Positions 1 through 7,312 of a stretch of 30,540 bases of DNA are shown here, piece by piece (position 1 is the first letter of the stretch; each line of letters starts with the position of its first letter). The notes beneath the pieces are model-generated. The model was not told the DNA's origin and made no database searches. It worked only from the letters and a program-made list of their open reading frames with translations. The translations under genes and the position numbers were made by a program. Source of the DNA: CAYGUK01 sp964352985 (GTDB lineage Bacteria; Pseudomonadota; Gammaproteobacteria; JAHCLG01); the NCBI GenBank assembly GCA_964352985.1, contig CAYGUK010000044.1:1-30540 (forward strand), given 5' to 3'.

Positions 1-1
1 A

Positions 2-1420
2 TTAGCACACAAACAAGAAACACACCTGACACCTGCCCCCCGTACAGAAAGTGATAGTAGGGGCAAAATTGATGTGCCTGCTAATCATTACTGGGGCGCG
101 CAAACAGAGCGATCGCTACATCATTTTGCAATTGCTCACGACACCATGCCCCCCTCGCTCATTAAAGCGTTTGGCATTTTAAAAAAAGCAGCCGCATTGA
201 GTAATCATGAATTAGGTCGCCTCGATAAAAATAAATGTGATTTGATAACAAAAGCCGCCGATGAAGTCATTGCCGGCAAACTCAATACTGAATTTCCATT
301 AAGAATTTGGCAAACAGGTTCTGGTACTCAGACCAACATGAATACTAACGAAGTGATTTCTAATCGTGCGATTGAATTAGCAGGTGGCAAAATGGGAAGT
401 AAAGATCCGATTCATCCAAACGATCACGTTAACATGTCGCAATCTTCAAATGATACTTTTCCAACAGCGATGTATATTGCAAGTGCCACAGAAATTAATG
501 AAAAATTAATTCCAAGTGTGAATGCGCTCAAAGAAGGATTAGCAAAAAAACAACAACAATTTAAAGATGTGGTTAAAATTGGTCGCACGCATTTACAAGA
601 CGCCGTGCCCTTAACGGTTGGTCAAGAATTTTCTGGATATGTTGCTCAGCTTGAAGCGGCAATTAACGATATTAAATCAACATTACCTAATTTATATCAA
701 TTAGCGATTGGTGGCACAGCCGTTGGAACTGGTTTAAATGCACCACCAGGGTTTGCTGATTTGGCGGCAAAAAATATTTCACAGATGACCGGTTTACCTT
801 TTGAATCTGCAAAAAATAAATTTTCATCACTCGCAGCTCACGATGCAATGGTTTTTAGTAGCGGCGCGCTCAAAACGCTGGCATGTAGTTTAATGAAAAT
901 TGCCAATGATATTCGTTGGCTAGGTTCAGGTCCAAGATGTGGTTTAGGCGAATTAATTTTACCCGCCAATGAACCAGGTTCTTCTATCATGCCAGGTAAA
1001 GTAAACCCAACTCAATCAGAAGCGATGACTATGGTGTGTGTGCAAGTCATGGGTAACGATGCGGCGATCGGCATTGCAGGTAGTCAGGGAAATTTTGAAT
1101 TAAATGTCTTTAAACCGTTAATGGTTCATAATCTAATTCACTCCATCACTTTATTAACTGATTCATGCCATATGTTTTTACAATTTTGTGTGGAAGGTTT
1201 AACGGTCAACGAAGAAAAAATAAAACATTATGTCGAAGATTCTCTCATGTTAGTCACCGCATTAAACACGCATATCGGTTATGATAAAGCCTCTGAAATA
1301 GCCAAAAAAGCCTATAAAGAAAATACAAATTTAAAACAAGCTGCCGTTGCCTTGGGCTATTTGACTGAAGCACAATTTGATGAATATGTGCAAGCAGATA
1401 AAATGACTGGCGTAAAATAA
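2..1420 (+). CDS. fumC: Fumarate hydratase class II (5' end outside window)
   Basis: Class II fumarase converts fumarate and L-malate in the citric acid cycle as a cytosolic homotetramer without an iron-sulfur cluster. The superfamily signature GSSIMPGKVNP is present, as are the substrate-binding stretches SGTQTNMNTNE and HPNDHVNMSQSSND. The frame is open from base 2 with no ATG. A GTG at 74 is in frame, but the residues before it (RTESDSRGKIDVPAN) match the usual FumC N-terminus, which reads RTE.DS.G.I.VPA, so the true start lies upstream of the window. About 472 residues are visible, close to the family's usual 460-470. It ends at TAA 1418-1420 and faces a convergent small gene, with an inverted repeat between them. 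Function is very secure; only the start is missing. Confidence 0.96.
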   Translation, partial: LAHKQETHLTPAPRTESDSRGKIDVPANHYWGAQTERSLHHFAIAHDTMPPSLIKAFGILKKAAALSNHELGRLDKNKCDLITKAADEVIAGKLNTEFPLRIWQTGSGTQTNMNTNEVISNRAIELAGGKMGSKDPIHPNDHVNMSQSSNDTFPTAMYIASATEINEKLIPSVNALKEGLAKKQQQFKDVVKIGRTHLQDAVPLTVGQEFSGYVAQLEAAINDIKSTLPNLYQLAIGGTAVGTGLNAPPGFADLAAKNISQMTGLPFESAKNKFSSLAAHDAMVFSSGALKTLACSLMKIANDIRWLGSGPRCGLGELILPANEPGSSIMPGKVNPTQSEAMTMVCVQVMGNDAAIGIAGSQGNFELNVFKPLMVHNLIHSITLLTDSCHMFLQFCVEGLTVNEEKIKHYVEDSLMLVTALNTHIGYDKASEIAKKAYKENTNLKQAAVALGYLTEAQFDEYVQADKMTGVK

Positions 1421-1439
1421 AACTGACACTCGAATTAAA

Positions 1440-1482
1440 CGCAGCGTTGTGATTTATTTCAATGATAAATTAAAACGCTGCG
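1440..1482. terminator. Inverted repeat between convergent genes, possible two-way terminator
   Basis: The arms CGCAGCGTT (1440-1448) and AACGCTGCG (1474-1482) pair perfectly, and an inner pair ATTTAT (1452-1457) / ATAAAT (1465-1470) extends the stem. There is no T-run on either side, so this is not a textbook intrinsic terminator. It sits between the convergent ends of fumC and the small reverse gene and covers the latter's last codons. Confidence 0.5.
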
Positions 1483-1844
1483 ACCAATGGTAATACATGA
1501 TGAACAATTTGATGAAGCGCCACATGCAATAACTCAGGCTCAACTTCAAAGTCAGTTGGAAACCGAAATAAATTTTGTTGATTACTCTCTAAGGCAACAG
1601 TACGATATATTGTTTTATCTGCAGAAACCGCATAAATTCTATCCGCTTTACCACAATCTCTGTGATGAATAAAATCTCGTTTAACAAATCGAGGCGCATA
1701 AGTACCAATGAGATGCTGTAAATCAATTTTATCGTAATAAAAACTAACCGCAGTAGCAGATTGGATATCGATTACTCGGGTATCACACATTGCATAAACA
1801 TTCCCAGCTAAGAATAATAACGCAATAAAAAAATATTTCCCCAT
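1470..1844 (-). CDS. Small exported protein of unknown function
   Basis: 124 residues. I do not recognise the family. The N-terminus is a clear Sec signal peptide: a lysine, a hydrophobic stretch (FFIALLFLAG) and a probable cleavage after VYA, leaving a mature protein of about 105 residues. Two cysteines remain after cleavage (CDTR near the mature start and RDCGK in the middle) and could form one disulfide. A Shine-Dalgarno GGGAGA stands about 8 bases before the ATG. The gene lies convergent to fumC and alone on its strand. It is likely real because of the ribosome site and signal peptide, but no function can be given; a short forward frame over it is a shadow. Confidence 0.7.
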   Translation of the reverse strand: MGKYFFIALLFLAGNVYAMCDTRVIDIQSATAVSFYYDKIDLQHLIGTYAPRFVKRDFIHHRDCGKADRIYAVSADKTIYRTVALESNQQNLFRFPTDFEVEPELLHVALHQIVHHVLPLVAAF

Positions 1845-1969
1845 TTCTCACGTCTCCCTGCGATTTTGCGTTATTGTACTCTGTTTTAGAATTTACGCCA
1901 ATAAACTAAAAAGAGAATACCTAATATTAATAAATGAGGAAAATTCTAAATCAACACAAAAGTCCCCTT

Positions 1970-2323
1970 CTACAACATATCGTCCGCCGTAATTAACCAC
2001 GGTTTTAATTCATGACTAGGTGCTCGCACACATAGCGTTCGCGTCTCTAACGAACCAGTTTGAAAAGTAAAACCAAAACGACAACCAAAATGCTCAGCCA
2101 TTTTTAAAATCTCATAAGCTTCTCTTGCCCTCATTATTATTGTCGTGTCAGTTAATGTTTTAAGTCGATCCCAAACAGCAAGTATATGCTGGGGATATTC
2201 GAGTGGACACTCTCTATCGGGAAAAGGAAATTCATGAAGAAAAATAAAATCAAAATTTTCTAATTGCTTATCTGATAAAACTAACTCACTCGATGCATCG
2301 TCAATGATGAATTCATTCTCTTT
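1970..2323 (-). pseudogene. Start-less open frame, probable gene relic
   Basis: A reverse frame of 117 codons runs without a stop from a TAA at 2324-2326 to a TAG at 1970-1972, unusually long for DNA this AT-rich. It contains protein-like segments such as LHEFPFPDRECPLEYPQHI, RAREAYEILKMAEHFGCRF and SLETRTLCVRAPSHELKPW. There is no ATG, GTG or TTG in its first 60 codons; the first in-frame ATG is at 2134, leaving only 54 residues. An ATG in another frame at 2316 is followed by a stop after 11 codons, so a frameshift could have cut the original start. I do not recognise the protein. It may be a decayed gene or a gene with a rare start codon. Confidence 0.4.
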
Positions 2324-2351
2324 TTATGAATTAATATTTAAAAATTAAGCA

Positions 2352-2368
2352 CTTAAGAAAACCTTAAG
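2352..2368 (+). promoter_or_regulatory. Candidate PmrA-type box (two CTTAAG half-sites)
   Basis: CTTAAG at 2352-2357 and CTTAAG at 2363-2368 are separated by five bases. This fits the PmrA box described in enterobacteria (YTTAAK-N5-YTTAAK) and the 11-bp spacing of the related box in Legionella and Coxiella. It lies 10 bases upstream of the -10-like TATAGT at 2379-2384. A chance match somewhere in a 30-kb AT-rich window is quite possible, so position is the main argument. Confidence 0.35.
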
Positions 2369-2378
2369 CCAAACTTGC

Positions 2379-2384
2379 TATAGT
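2379..2384 (+). promoter_or_regulatory. Putative -10 box of the pabB operon
   Basis: TATAGT lies 52 bases before the pabB ATG. No good -35 hexamer stands 16-18 bases upstream; instead the double CTTAAG site occupies that position, as expected for an activator-dependent promoter. Confidence 0.35.
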
Positions 2385-2435
2385 CTGATTGTTTTGATCG
2401 CAATTTCCGGAGGATTTAGTATACTTCAGGCGGTT

Positions 2436-3830
2436 ATGAATATTTTACATATAGAACACATTCCCTACCATGCTGATAGCAGTGAATTATTTTCCCGCTT
2501 AGTCAGTTTACCTGGCGCCATTTTTTTGGATAGCTCAAGCCATCAAACTAAAGCGCAAGGTCGTTATGATATCATCAGTGCAATGCCTGATATTAAAATA
2601 ACATCGATTAATTCTAAAACGAAAGTCACAACGCAAACATGTAGTTTTACCACCAATCAAAATCCGTTAACTCTTTTGCAACGATATCTTAAACAAGTAA
2701 AAATACCACATCATGATTTGCCTTTTATCGGTGGCATGTTAGGTTATTTCTCTTATGATTTTGCTCATCAACTTGAAAAACTACCCAACAACACCCGAAA
2801 AGATACGCTATTACCCGAAATGTGTGTTGGCATTTATTCGTGGGCAATTGTTGTCGATCATCATCAACAACAAACCTATTTAACACACTTAAAAACACCT
2901 TGGCCACAACAAAACACACTTGCTGATATTAAAAATATAATCAACAATCCTATCGCACCATTATTAATCGATTTTAAATTAACAAAAAACTTTCAATGTG
3001 ATATTGAGAAAACAAAATATCAAGATAGCTTTAATAAAATTATCGACTACATCACTGCGGGGGATTGTTATCAAGTTAATTATACCCACCGTTTTTCTGC
3101 TGAATTTAAAGGTTCGCCTTGGCATGCTTATAAAATGTTACGTCAAATAAATCCAGCACCATTTAGTGCTTATATTCCAACTGATAAAGGTGCCATTTTA
3201 AGTTTATCACCTGAACGTTTTTTACAAGTAAAAGATAATTTAGTCGAAACAAAACCAATTAAAGGCACAAGACCAAGACACATTGATACTCATCATGATA
3301 ACGCCTTAGCCGATGAATTGCGCAATAGTGAAAAAGATCGCGCTGAAAATTTAATGATTGTGGATCTCATGCGAAACGATATTTCAAGAGTGTGTGAACC
3401 CGATTCAGTTGTTGTTCCTAAACTTTTTGATCTTGAAAGTTTCACATCGGTTCATCATTTAGTGAGCACCGTGCAAGGTAAATTAAAATACGATAAAACT
3501 GCTATCGATTTATTACAATATTGTTTTCCAGGCGGCTCAATTACTGGCACGCCCAAAATCAGAGCGATGGAAATCATAGATGAATTAGAAATCACAAAAC
3601 GCAACATTTATTGTGGTAGTATCGCTTATATCGATTTTAGTGGAAACATGGATAGCAACATCGCCATTCGTACCTTACTTTGTGAAGAAAATCACATATA
3701 TTGTTCTGCCGGTGGTGCGATTGTTGCTGAATCAAACTGTGAAAACGAATATCAAGAAACATTCCATAAAGTTGATATCATTTTAAATTCATTAAATCAC
3801 CATCAAGTAAAAAAAGTTCATGTTAATTGA
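2436..3830 (+). CDS. pabB: Aminodeoxychorismate synthase component I
   Basis: PabB aminates chorismate to 4-amino-4-deoxychorismate, the first step towards p-aminobenzoate and folate, using ammonia from a PabA glutaminase not seen here. The 464-residue protein has the N-terminal anthranilate-synthase-I domain and the C-terminal chorismate-binding domain. The motif PIKGTRPR carries the lysine (about residue 276) that is typical of PabB; TrpE has alanine there. Other conserved blocks are LRNSEKDRAENLMIVDLMRND, CFPGGSITGTPK and GSIAYIDFSG. A TTG at 2394 would add 14 residues, but the ATG at 2436 matches the known PabB N-terminus (…ELFSRLVSLPGAIFL). The 3' end overlaps the next gene by 11 bases, and pabB-nudL adjacency is also found in E. 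coli. Confidence 0.95.
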   Translation: MNILHIEHIPYHADSSELFSRLVSLPGAIFLDSSSHQTKAQGRYDIISAMPDIKITSINSKTKVTTQTCSFTTNQNPLTLLQRYLKQVKIPHHDLPFIGGMLGYFSYDFAHQLEKLPNNTRKDTLLPEMCVGIYSWAIVVDHHQQQTYLTHLKTPWPQQNTLADIKNIINNPIAPLLIDFKLTKNFQCDIEKTKYQDSFNKIIDYITAGDCYQVNYTHRFSAEFKGSPWHAYKMLRQINPAPFSAYIPTDKGAILSLSPERFLQVKDNLVETKPIKGTRPRHIDTHHDNALADELRNSEKDRAENLMIVDLMRNDISRVCEPDSVVVPKLFDLESFTSVHHLVSTVQGKLKYDKTAIDLLQYCFPGGSITGTPKIRAMEIIDELEITKRNIYCGSIAYIDFSGNMDSNIAIRTLLCEENHIYCSAGGAIVAESNCENEYQETFHKVDIILNSLNHHQVKKVHVN

Positions 3831-4389
3831 TAAAAAAAATATAATCACTCGTCTTCAAAACTTCAACATCAATCAACATCATTTAAAAAATGATAATCGA
3901 CAACCTGCTGCCGTATTAGTGCCCATCACTAATGAACATATTATTTTAACAAAACGCCATGATAATCTAACCCATCATCGCGGCCAAATTTGTTTTCCGG
4001 GTGGAAGATGTGAAGCAAATGAATTCGATCAATTGCATGTTACCGCTCTTCGAGAAACCGAAGAAGAAATTGGCATTCCGCGAAATCAAATTGAAATATT
4101 AGGTGAGCTTACCTCTTACCCCACATTAACGAGTCATTTCTGGGTAACGCCCTTTGTCGCAATGATTCAAGGATCGCCTGCCTATGAAATTAATCAAGCT
4201 GAAGTCGAGGAAGTGATTACCCTTCCTATTGAAAATTTATTATCCTCACAATCAGAGAGTCCAACGATTATGTTAAATAAAATAATCGAACGTCGTCACT
4301 TTACTCTCACTCATAATAACCATATCATTTGGGGCGTTACCGCAATGATATTATATGAACTAGCGCTCGTCATAAAGACAGCCTTATAG
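3820..4389 (+). CDS. nudL: NUDIX hydrolase, CoA pyrophosphatase family
   Basis: 189 residues. The stretch LTKRHDNLTHHRGQICFPGG followed by ALRETEEEIGI is the NudL form of the NUDIX box (about residues 61-86): the HRGQ.xFPGG block is typical of this family, and the glutamates of REtEEE bind the metal. Family members hydrolyse coenzyme A and derivatives to 3',5'-ADP and phosphopantetheine; the cellular role is usually described as nucleotide housekeeping. The ATG at 3820 lies inside the end of pabB (11-base overlap), implying coupled translation, and the same gene order occurs in E. coli. Length fits the family (about 190). Substrate is inferred from the family only. Confidence 0.88.
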   Translation: MLIDKKNIITRLQNFNINQHHLKNDNRQPAAVLVPITNEHIILTKRHDNLTHHRGQICFPGGRCEANEFDQLHVTALRETEEEIGIPRNQIEILGELTSYPTLTSHFWVTPFVAMIQGSPAYEINQAEVEEVITLPIENLLSSQSESPTIMLNKIIERRHFTLTHNNHIIWGVTAMILYELALVIKTAL

Positions 4390-4397
4390 GAATGATG

Positions 4398-5096
4398 ATG
4401 GAAAATATCGATCAACAAGAAGTACACAAATTTGACGAATTATCACATGATTGGTGGGATAAAGATGGCTCGTTTAAAACCTTACATGACATTAACAAAA
4501 TTCGTCTTGACTATATTACGCAAAAAATACAATTAAAAGATAAAGTAATTTTAGATGTTGGCTGTGGCGGCGGCTTACTTGCAGAAGCAATGGCAGAACT
4601 TGGCGCAAAAGTCACGGGGATCGATGCCGCTTCTAAAGCGATTCAAACTGCAAAATTACATAAACTTGAAAATAACTTAACGATTACCTATAAAAACACA
4701 ACCATTGAAAATTTTATTCATGATACAAATGAAACATTTGATATTATTACTTGTTTAGAATTACTCGAACATGTCCCTCATCCTCAAGCATTAATTGAAG
4801 ATTGTGCTTCAATACTCAAACCAAATGGCTTTTTATTTCTTTCTACGATTAACCGCAATGCCATGGCTTATCTACAAACGATTTTAGGCGCAGAATATTG
4901 CTTAAAGATATTACCTCGTGGCACACATGATTATGAGAAGTTTATCACGCCATCTGAATTATCCGCTTGGGTAAGACGAGCAAATTTAACGCTCTGTGAT
5001 ATTCAAGGCATGAAATACAATCCATTTACTCGGCAAGCAAGATTGAGTAATAATTGCCAAGTAAACTATATCGTTCATTGTCAGCGTCAAAGTTAA
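4398..5096 (+). CDS. ubiG: Ubiquinone biosynthesis O-methyltransferase
   Basis: UbiG performs both O-methylations of the ubiquinone ring with S-adenosylmethionine, peripherally at the inner membrane. The class I methyltransferase motif I reads VILDVGCGGGLLAEAMA (glycines about residues 55-59), followed by the acidic residue in VTGIDAA and by LELLEHVPHP. The N-terminus KFDELSHDWWDKDGSFKTLHDIN is the UbiG hallmark. Three ATGs lie in a row (4392, 4395, 4398). AGGA at 4388-4391 touches the first and is 6 bases from the third, so I take 4398. The gene begins just after nudL with almost no gap and is followed 43 bases later by a HAD phosphatase gene, an order also seen in Pseudomonas (ubiG-mupP). 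Confidence 0.95.
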   Translation: MENIDQQEVHKFDELSHDWWDKDGSFKTLHDINKIRLDYITQKIQLKDKVILDVGCGGGLLAEAMAELGAKVTGIDAASKAIQTAKLHKLENNLTITYKNTTIENFIHDTNETFDIITCLELLEHVPHPQALIEDCASILKPNGFLFLSTINRNAMAYLQTILGAEYCLKILPRGTHDYEKFITPSELSAWVRRANLTLCDIQGMKYNPFTRQARLSNNCQVNYIVHCQRQS

Positions 5097-5139
5097 CTCG
5101 TATAATAAACAGCAATTATCGAAATGTAATATCCATGCC

Positions 5140-5823
5140 ATGCAAAAAAATTCGCGAAAAATTACAACTGTTTTATTTGATCTAGATGGTACCTTAATTG
5201 ATACTGCACCGGATCTCTGCCATTGTTTAAATGAATTACTAATCATCCATGAAAAGCCCCCTATTCCTTTTGCAACTGCTAGACCTTACGCCGCACTCGG
5301 CGCAACTGGTTTAATAAAACTCGGTTTTGGCTATGATGTGACACATCCTGATTTTCAACAGTTACGCACCCAATATCTCAATGTTTATCAACTTCACTTA
5401 ACTGATAGATCACAACCCTTTCCAAAAATTCATGCGTTACTTGATTACCTGGAACAAGAATCTTTTACTTGGGGTATTGTCACTAACAAATTTGCACAGT
5501 TCACGATTCCATTGCTAAAACATTTAAATTTATTTGATCGTGCTGCTATTATTGTTTCTGGTGATTCAACACAAAAAAATAAACCCGCACCTGATCCCAT
5601 TCTTTTTGCTTGTCAATCTTTAAATATTTCACCCCACGAAGCTCTTTATGTTGGTGATACAAAAAATGATGCAGTGGCTGCACAGCAAGCGGGGATGCCT
5701 GTCATTATTGTCAAATATGGTTATATGACTTCAGAAGACCATCCTGAATCATGGCAACCCAATGCGCTCGTCAACTCACCTCAGGAAATTGCTGCGTGGC
5801 TATTAAAGAATAATTCAAAGTGA
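5140..5823 (+). CDS. HAD phosphatase of the Gph/MupP group
   Basis: 227 residues with the HAD motifs: FDLDGT (nucleophile Asp14, acid/base Asp16), VTNK (motif II), the lysine in NKPAPDP (motif III) and VGDTKNDAVAA (motif IV). It resembles phosphoglycolate phosphatase (Gph). Its position directly after ubiG is that of MupP of Pseudomonas, the N-acetylmuramic acid 6-phosphate phosphatase of cell-wall recycling, and MupP also carries a WG.VTNK block (here WGIVTNK). Either substrate is possible from sequence alone. The ATG at 5140 starts just before the first motif; no strong ribosome site is visible, consistent with translation from the upstream message. Confidence 0.85.
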   Translation: MQKNSRKITTVLFDLDGTLIDTAPDLCHCLNELLIIHEKPPIPFATARPYAALGATGLIKLGFGYDVTHPDFQQLRTQYLNVYQLHLTDRSQPFPKIHALLDYLEQESFTWGIVTNKFAQFTIPLLKHLNLFDRAAIIVSGDSTQKNKPAPDPILFACQSLNISPHEALYVGDTKNDAVAAQQAGMPVIIVKYGYMTSEDHPESWQPNALVNSPQEIAAWLLKNNSK

Positions 5824-5882
5824 ATATTCTCATCATTCACGATATACTCAACTAAATTTCGAATGGATTGATGGAGCCTACT

Positions 5883-6863
5883 ATGCGATCACTGTTTGTT
5901 GTGTTAACTGGATTACTTTTCTTTTGTTCACTCTCTTCTTATAGCGCAAACAAAAAACCGACACAAATCAGTATTGGTACAGGAAACATTGTGGGACTTT
6001 ATTACCCAACAGGCGGCGCTATTTGCCAAGCGATAAATAAAGAAGAAAAAAATTTAAATATTCACTGTGTGGTTGAAGCAACAAGTGGTAGCTTGCAAAA
6101 CCTCGAATTATTAGAACAAAACAAAATTCAATTTGCTATTGTTCAATCTGATTGGCAATATCATGCCTATAAAGGTACGGAGGCTTTTAAAGATAAAAAA
6201 CAACTGTCGAATTTGCGTTCGGTTTTTTCGATTCATGGTGAACCCTTTACTGTTGTAGTTCGCAAAAATTCCGATATTAAAAATTTTACAGAATTAAAAG
6301 GTCACGCCATTGATATCGGTGAAGCGGGTTCAGGTGCCAATGCCACCATGAGAAAATTTATGAAAGCAATGGGCTGGACCGAGCAAGATTTTAAATCCGT
6401 TACACAATCCCCGTTAAAAGAACAAGGTCAAATGCTATGCGACAATAAAACCGATGCTTTTATTAGTATGTTTGGACATCCAAATGCAACATTAAAAGAA
6501 ATTGCTTTAACATGTCCGGTCAAAATCGTCCCGGTAGAATCTGATAAAATTAAAGAGTTAACTAAAATCAGCCCTTTTTATGTGCCGATGCAAATTAAAG
6601 CAAATGAATATCGAGGCACAGAGGTTAACATCAATACCTTTGGAGCCAAAGCCACTTTAGTCACCACCACTGCAGTACCCAATTGGATTGTTTATGATGT
6701 AGTTAAGGTGTTATTTAATAACATTGAAACATTTAAAAAAGCGCATCCCGCCTTTGCTGATTTGACACCGCAATCAATGATGGTTGGCAATTCAGCCCCC
6801 TACGCTGAGGGCGCACTACAATTTTACAAAGAAAAAGGTTGGATCTTTAATTTAGCTGAATAA
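5883..6863 (+). CDS. TAXI-family TRAP transporter solute-binding protein
   Basis: 326 residues. An N-terminal signal peptide (MRSLFVVLTGLLFFCSLSSYSA) precedes QISIGTGNIVGLYYPTGGAICQAIN, the signature of TAXI-type periplasmic binding proteins, and further matching blocks (EATSGSLQNLELLEQNKIQFAIVQSDWQYHAYKG). Such proteins deliver organic acids, often glutamate or related compounds, to a DctQM-type permease. No permease gene is next to it, so it is an orphan here. An in-frame TTG (5868) and ATG (5871) exist, but GGAG at 5873-5876 is well placed for the ATG at 5883, which also gives the better signal peptide. It starts 60 bases after the phosphatase gene and may be co-transcribed. Confidence 0.9.
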   Translation: MRSLFVVLTGLLFFCSLSSYSANKKPTQISIGTGNIVGLYYPTGGAICQAINKEEKNLNIHCVVEATSGSLQNLELLEQNKIQFAIVQSDWQYHAYKGTEAFKDKKQLSNLRSVFSIHGEPFTVVVRKNSDIKNFTELKGHAIDIGEAGSGANATMRKFMKAMGWTEQDFKSVTQSPLKEQGQMLCDNKTDAFISMFGHPNATLKEIALTCPVKIVPVESDKIKELTKISPFYVPMQIKANEYRGTEVNINTFGAKATLVTTTAVPNWIVYDVVKVLFNNIETFKKAHPAFADLTPQSMMVGNSAPYAEGALQFYKEKGWIFNLAE

Positions 6864-6866
6864 TGA

Positions 6867-6918
6867 TTACATTTTCATAAAAAAATATTCATGAGTTAAA
6901 TTTAAGATTAAAATGTAA
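6867..6918. repeat. Inverted repeat downstream of the TAXI gene
   Basis: TTACATTTT (6867-6875) and AAAATGTAA (6910-6918) are perfect 9-base arms with a 34-base spacer, directly after the TAXI stop codon. It is not a classic terminator. The 11-mer ATGAGTTAAAT lies in the spacer (6891-6901) and recurs at 6981-6991, exactly 90 bases on. Confidence 0.35.
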
Positions 6919-6953
6919 AAAGATTCATTAAATGCATTATTCAATCATTTATC

Positions 6954-6959
6954 TATAAT
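6954..6959 (+). promoter_or_regulatory. Putative -10 box before the 79-residue gene
   Basis: A perfect TATAAT lies 114 bases before the ATG at 7073, but no convincing -35 is seen at the usual spacing. Transcription from it would give a leader of about 105 bases that contains the palindrome at 7029-7049. Confidence 0.35.
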
Positions 6960-7028
6960 GGTTTTTACATATTTAATAATATGAGTTAAATACAGTCTAT
7001 TTTCTCGGATATAGTTTCCTTATTAAGT

Positions 7029-7049
7029 TTGTTAAAATTATTTTAACAA
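7029..7049. promoter_or_regulatory. Perfect palindrome before the 79-residue gene
   Basis: TTGTTAAAAT (7029-7038) and ATTTTAACAA (7040-7049) are perfect 10-base arms around one base. It ends 12 bases before the ribosome site AAGGG (7061-7065). It could be a repressor operator or an RNA hairpin controlling translation; the sequence does not decide. Confidence 0.5.
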
Positions 7050-7072
7050 TAATAAATAACAAGGGTTTTACT

Positions 7073-7312
7073 ATGCCTGCTGATGGCGCAATATATTTAG
7101 GGCAAGTTATTGGCGAAAGACGACGCGATCGTCGACCAGCGACTCCATCTCAAACGTTAAACTTATTTAGTAGATTACCTCCAACTATATCTAATTTTTT
7201 TACCAGTCTGATGGCTGTTCATCCTTGTGGTTATTGCTATCAATTTTTGACTCAAGCTGATCATCCAGACAGGACAGTAGAATTACAGCAAATACGACCG
7301 GGTAATCATTAA
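7073..7312 (+). CDS. Small protein of unknown function
   Basis: 79 residues, not recognised. The ATG is preceded by a good ribosome site (AAGGG, 7-base spacing), a TATAAT box and a perfect palindrome, which makes it more likely real than a chance frame. It has a strongly basic stretch near residues 15-21 (ERRRDRR) and a CGYC motif in the middle (VHPCGYCYQF), which could be a redox or metal-binding pair. There is no signal peptide and no clear membrane helix. Its stop overlaps the stop of the convergent HlyD-family gene by a few bases. No function can be assigned. Confidence 0.5.
   Translation: MPADGAIYLGQVIGERRRDRRPATPSQTLNLFSRLPPTISNFFTSLMAVHPCGYCYQFLTQADHPDRTVELQQIRPGNH

Noticed and set aside
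1487..1672. Forward frame of 61 codons
   Set aside because: Antisense to the small exported protein gene, which has a ribosome site and signal peptide.
2394..2435. TTG start of pabB adding 14 residues
   Set aside because: The ATG at 2436 matches the known N-terminus; the added residues do not resemble PabB.
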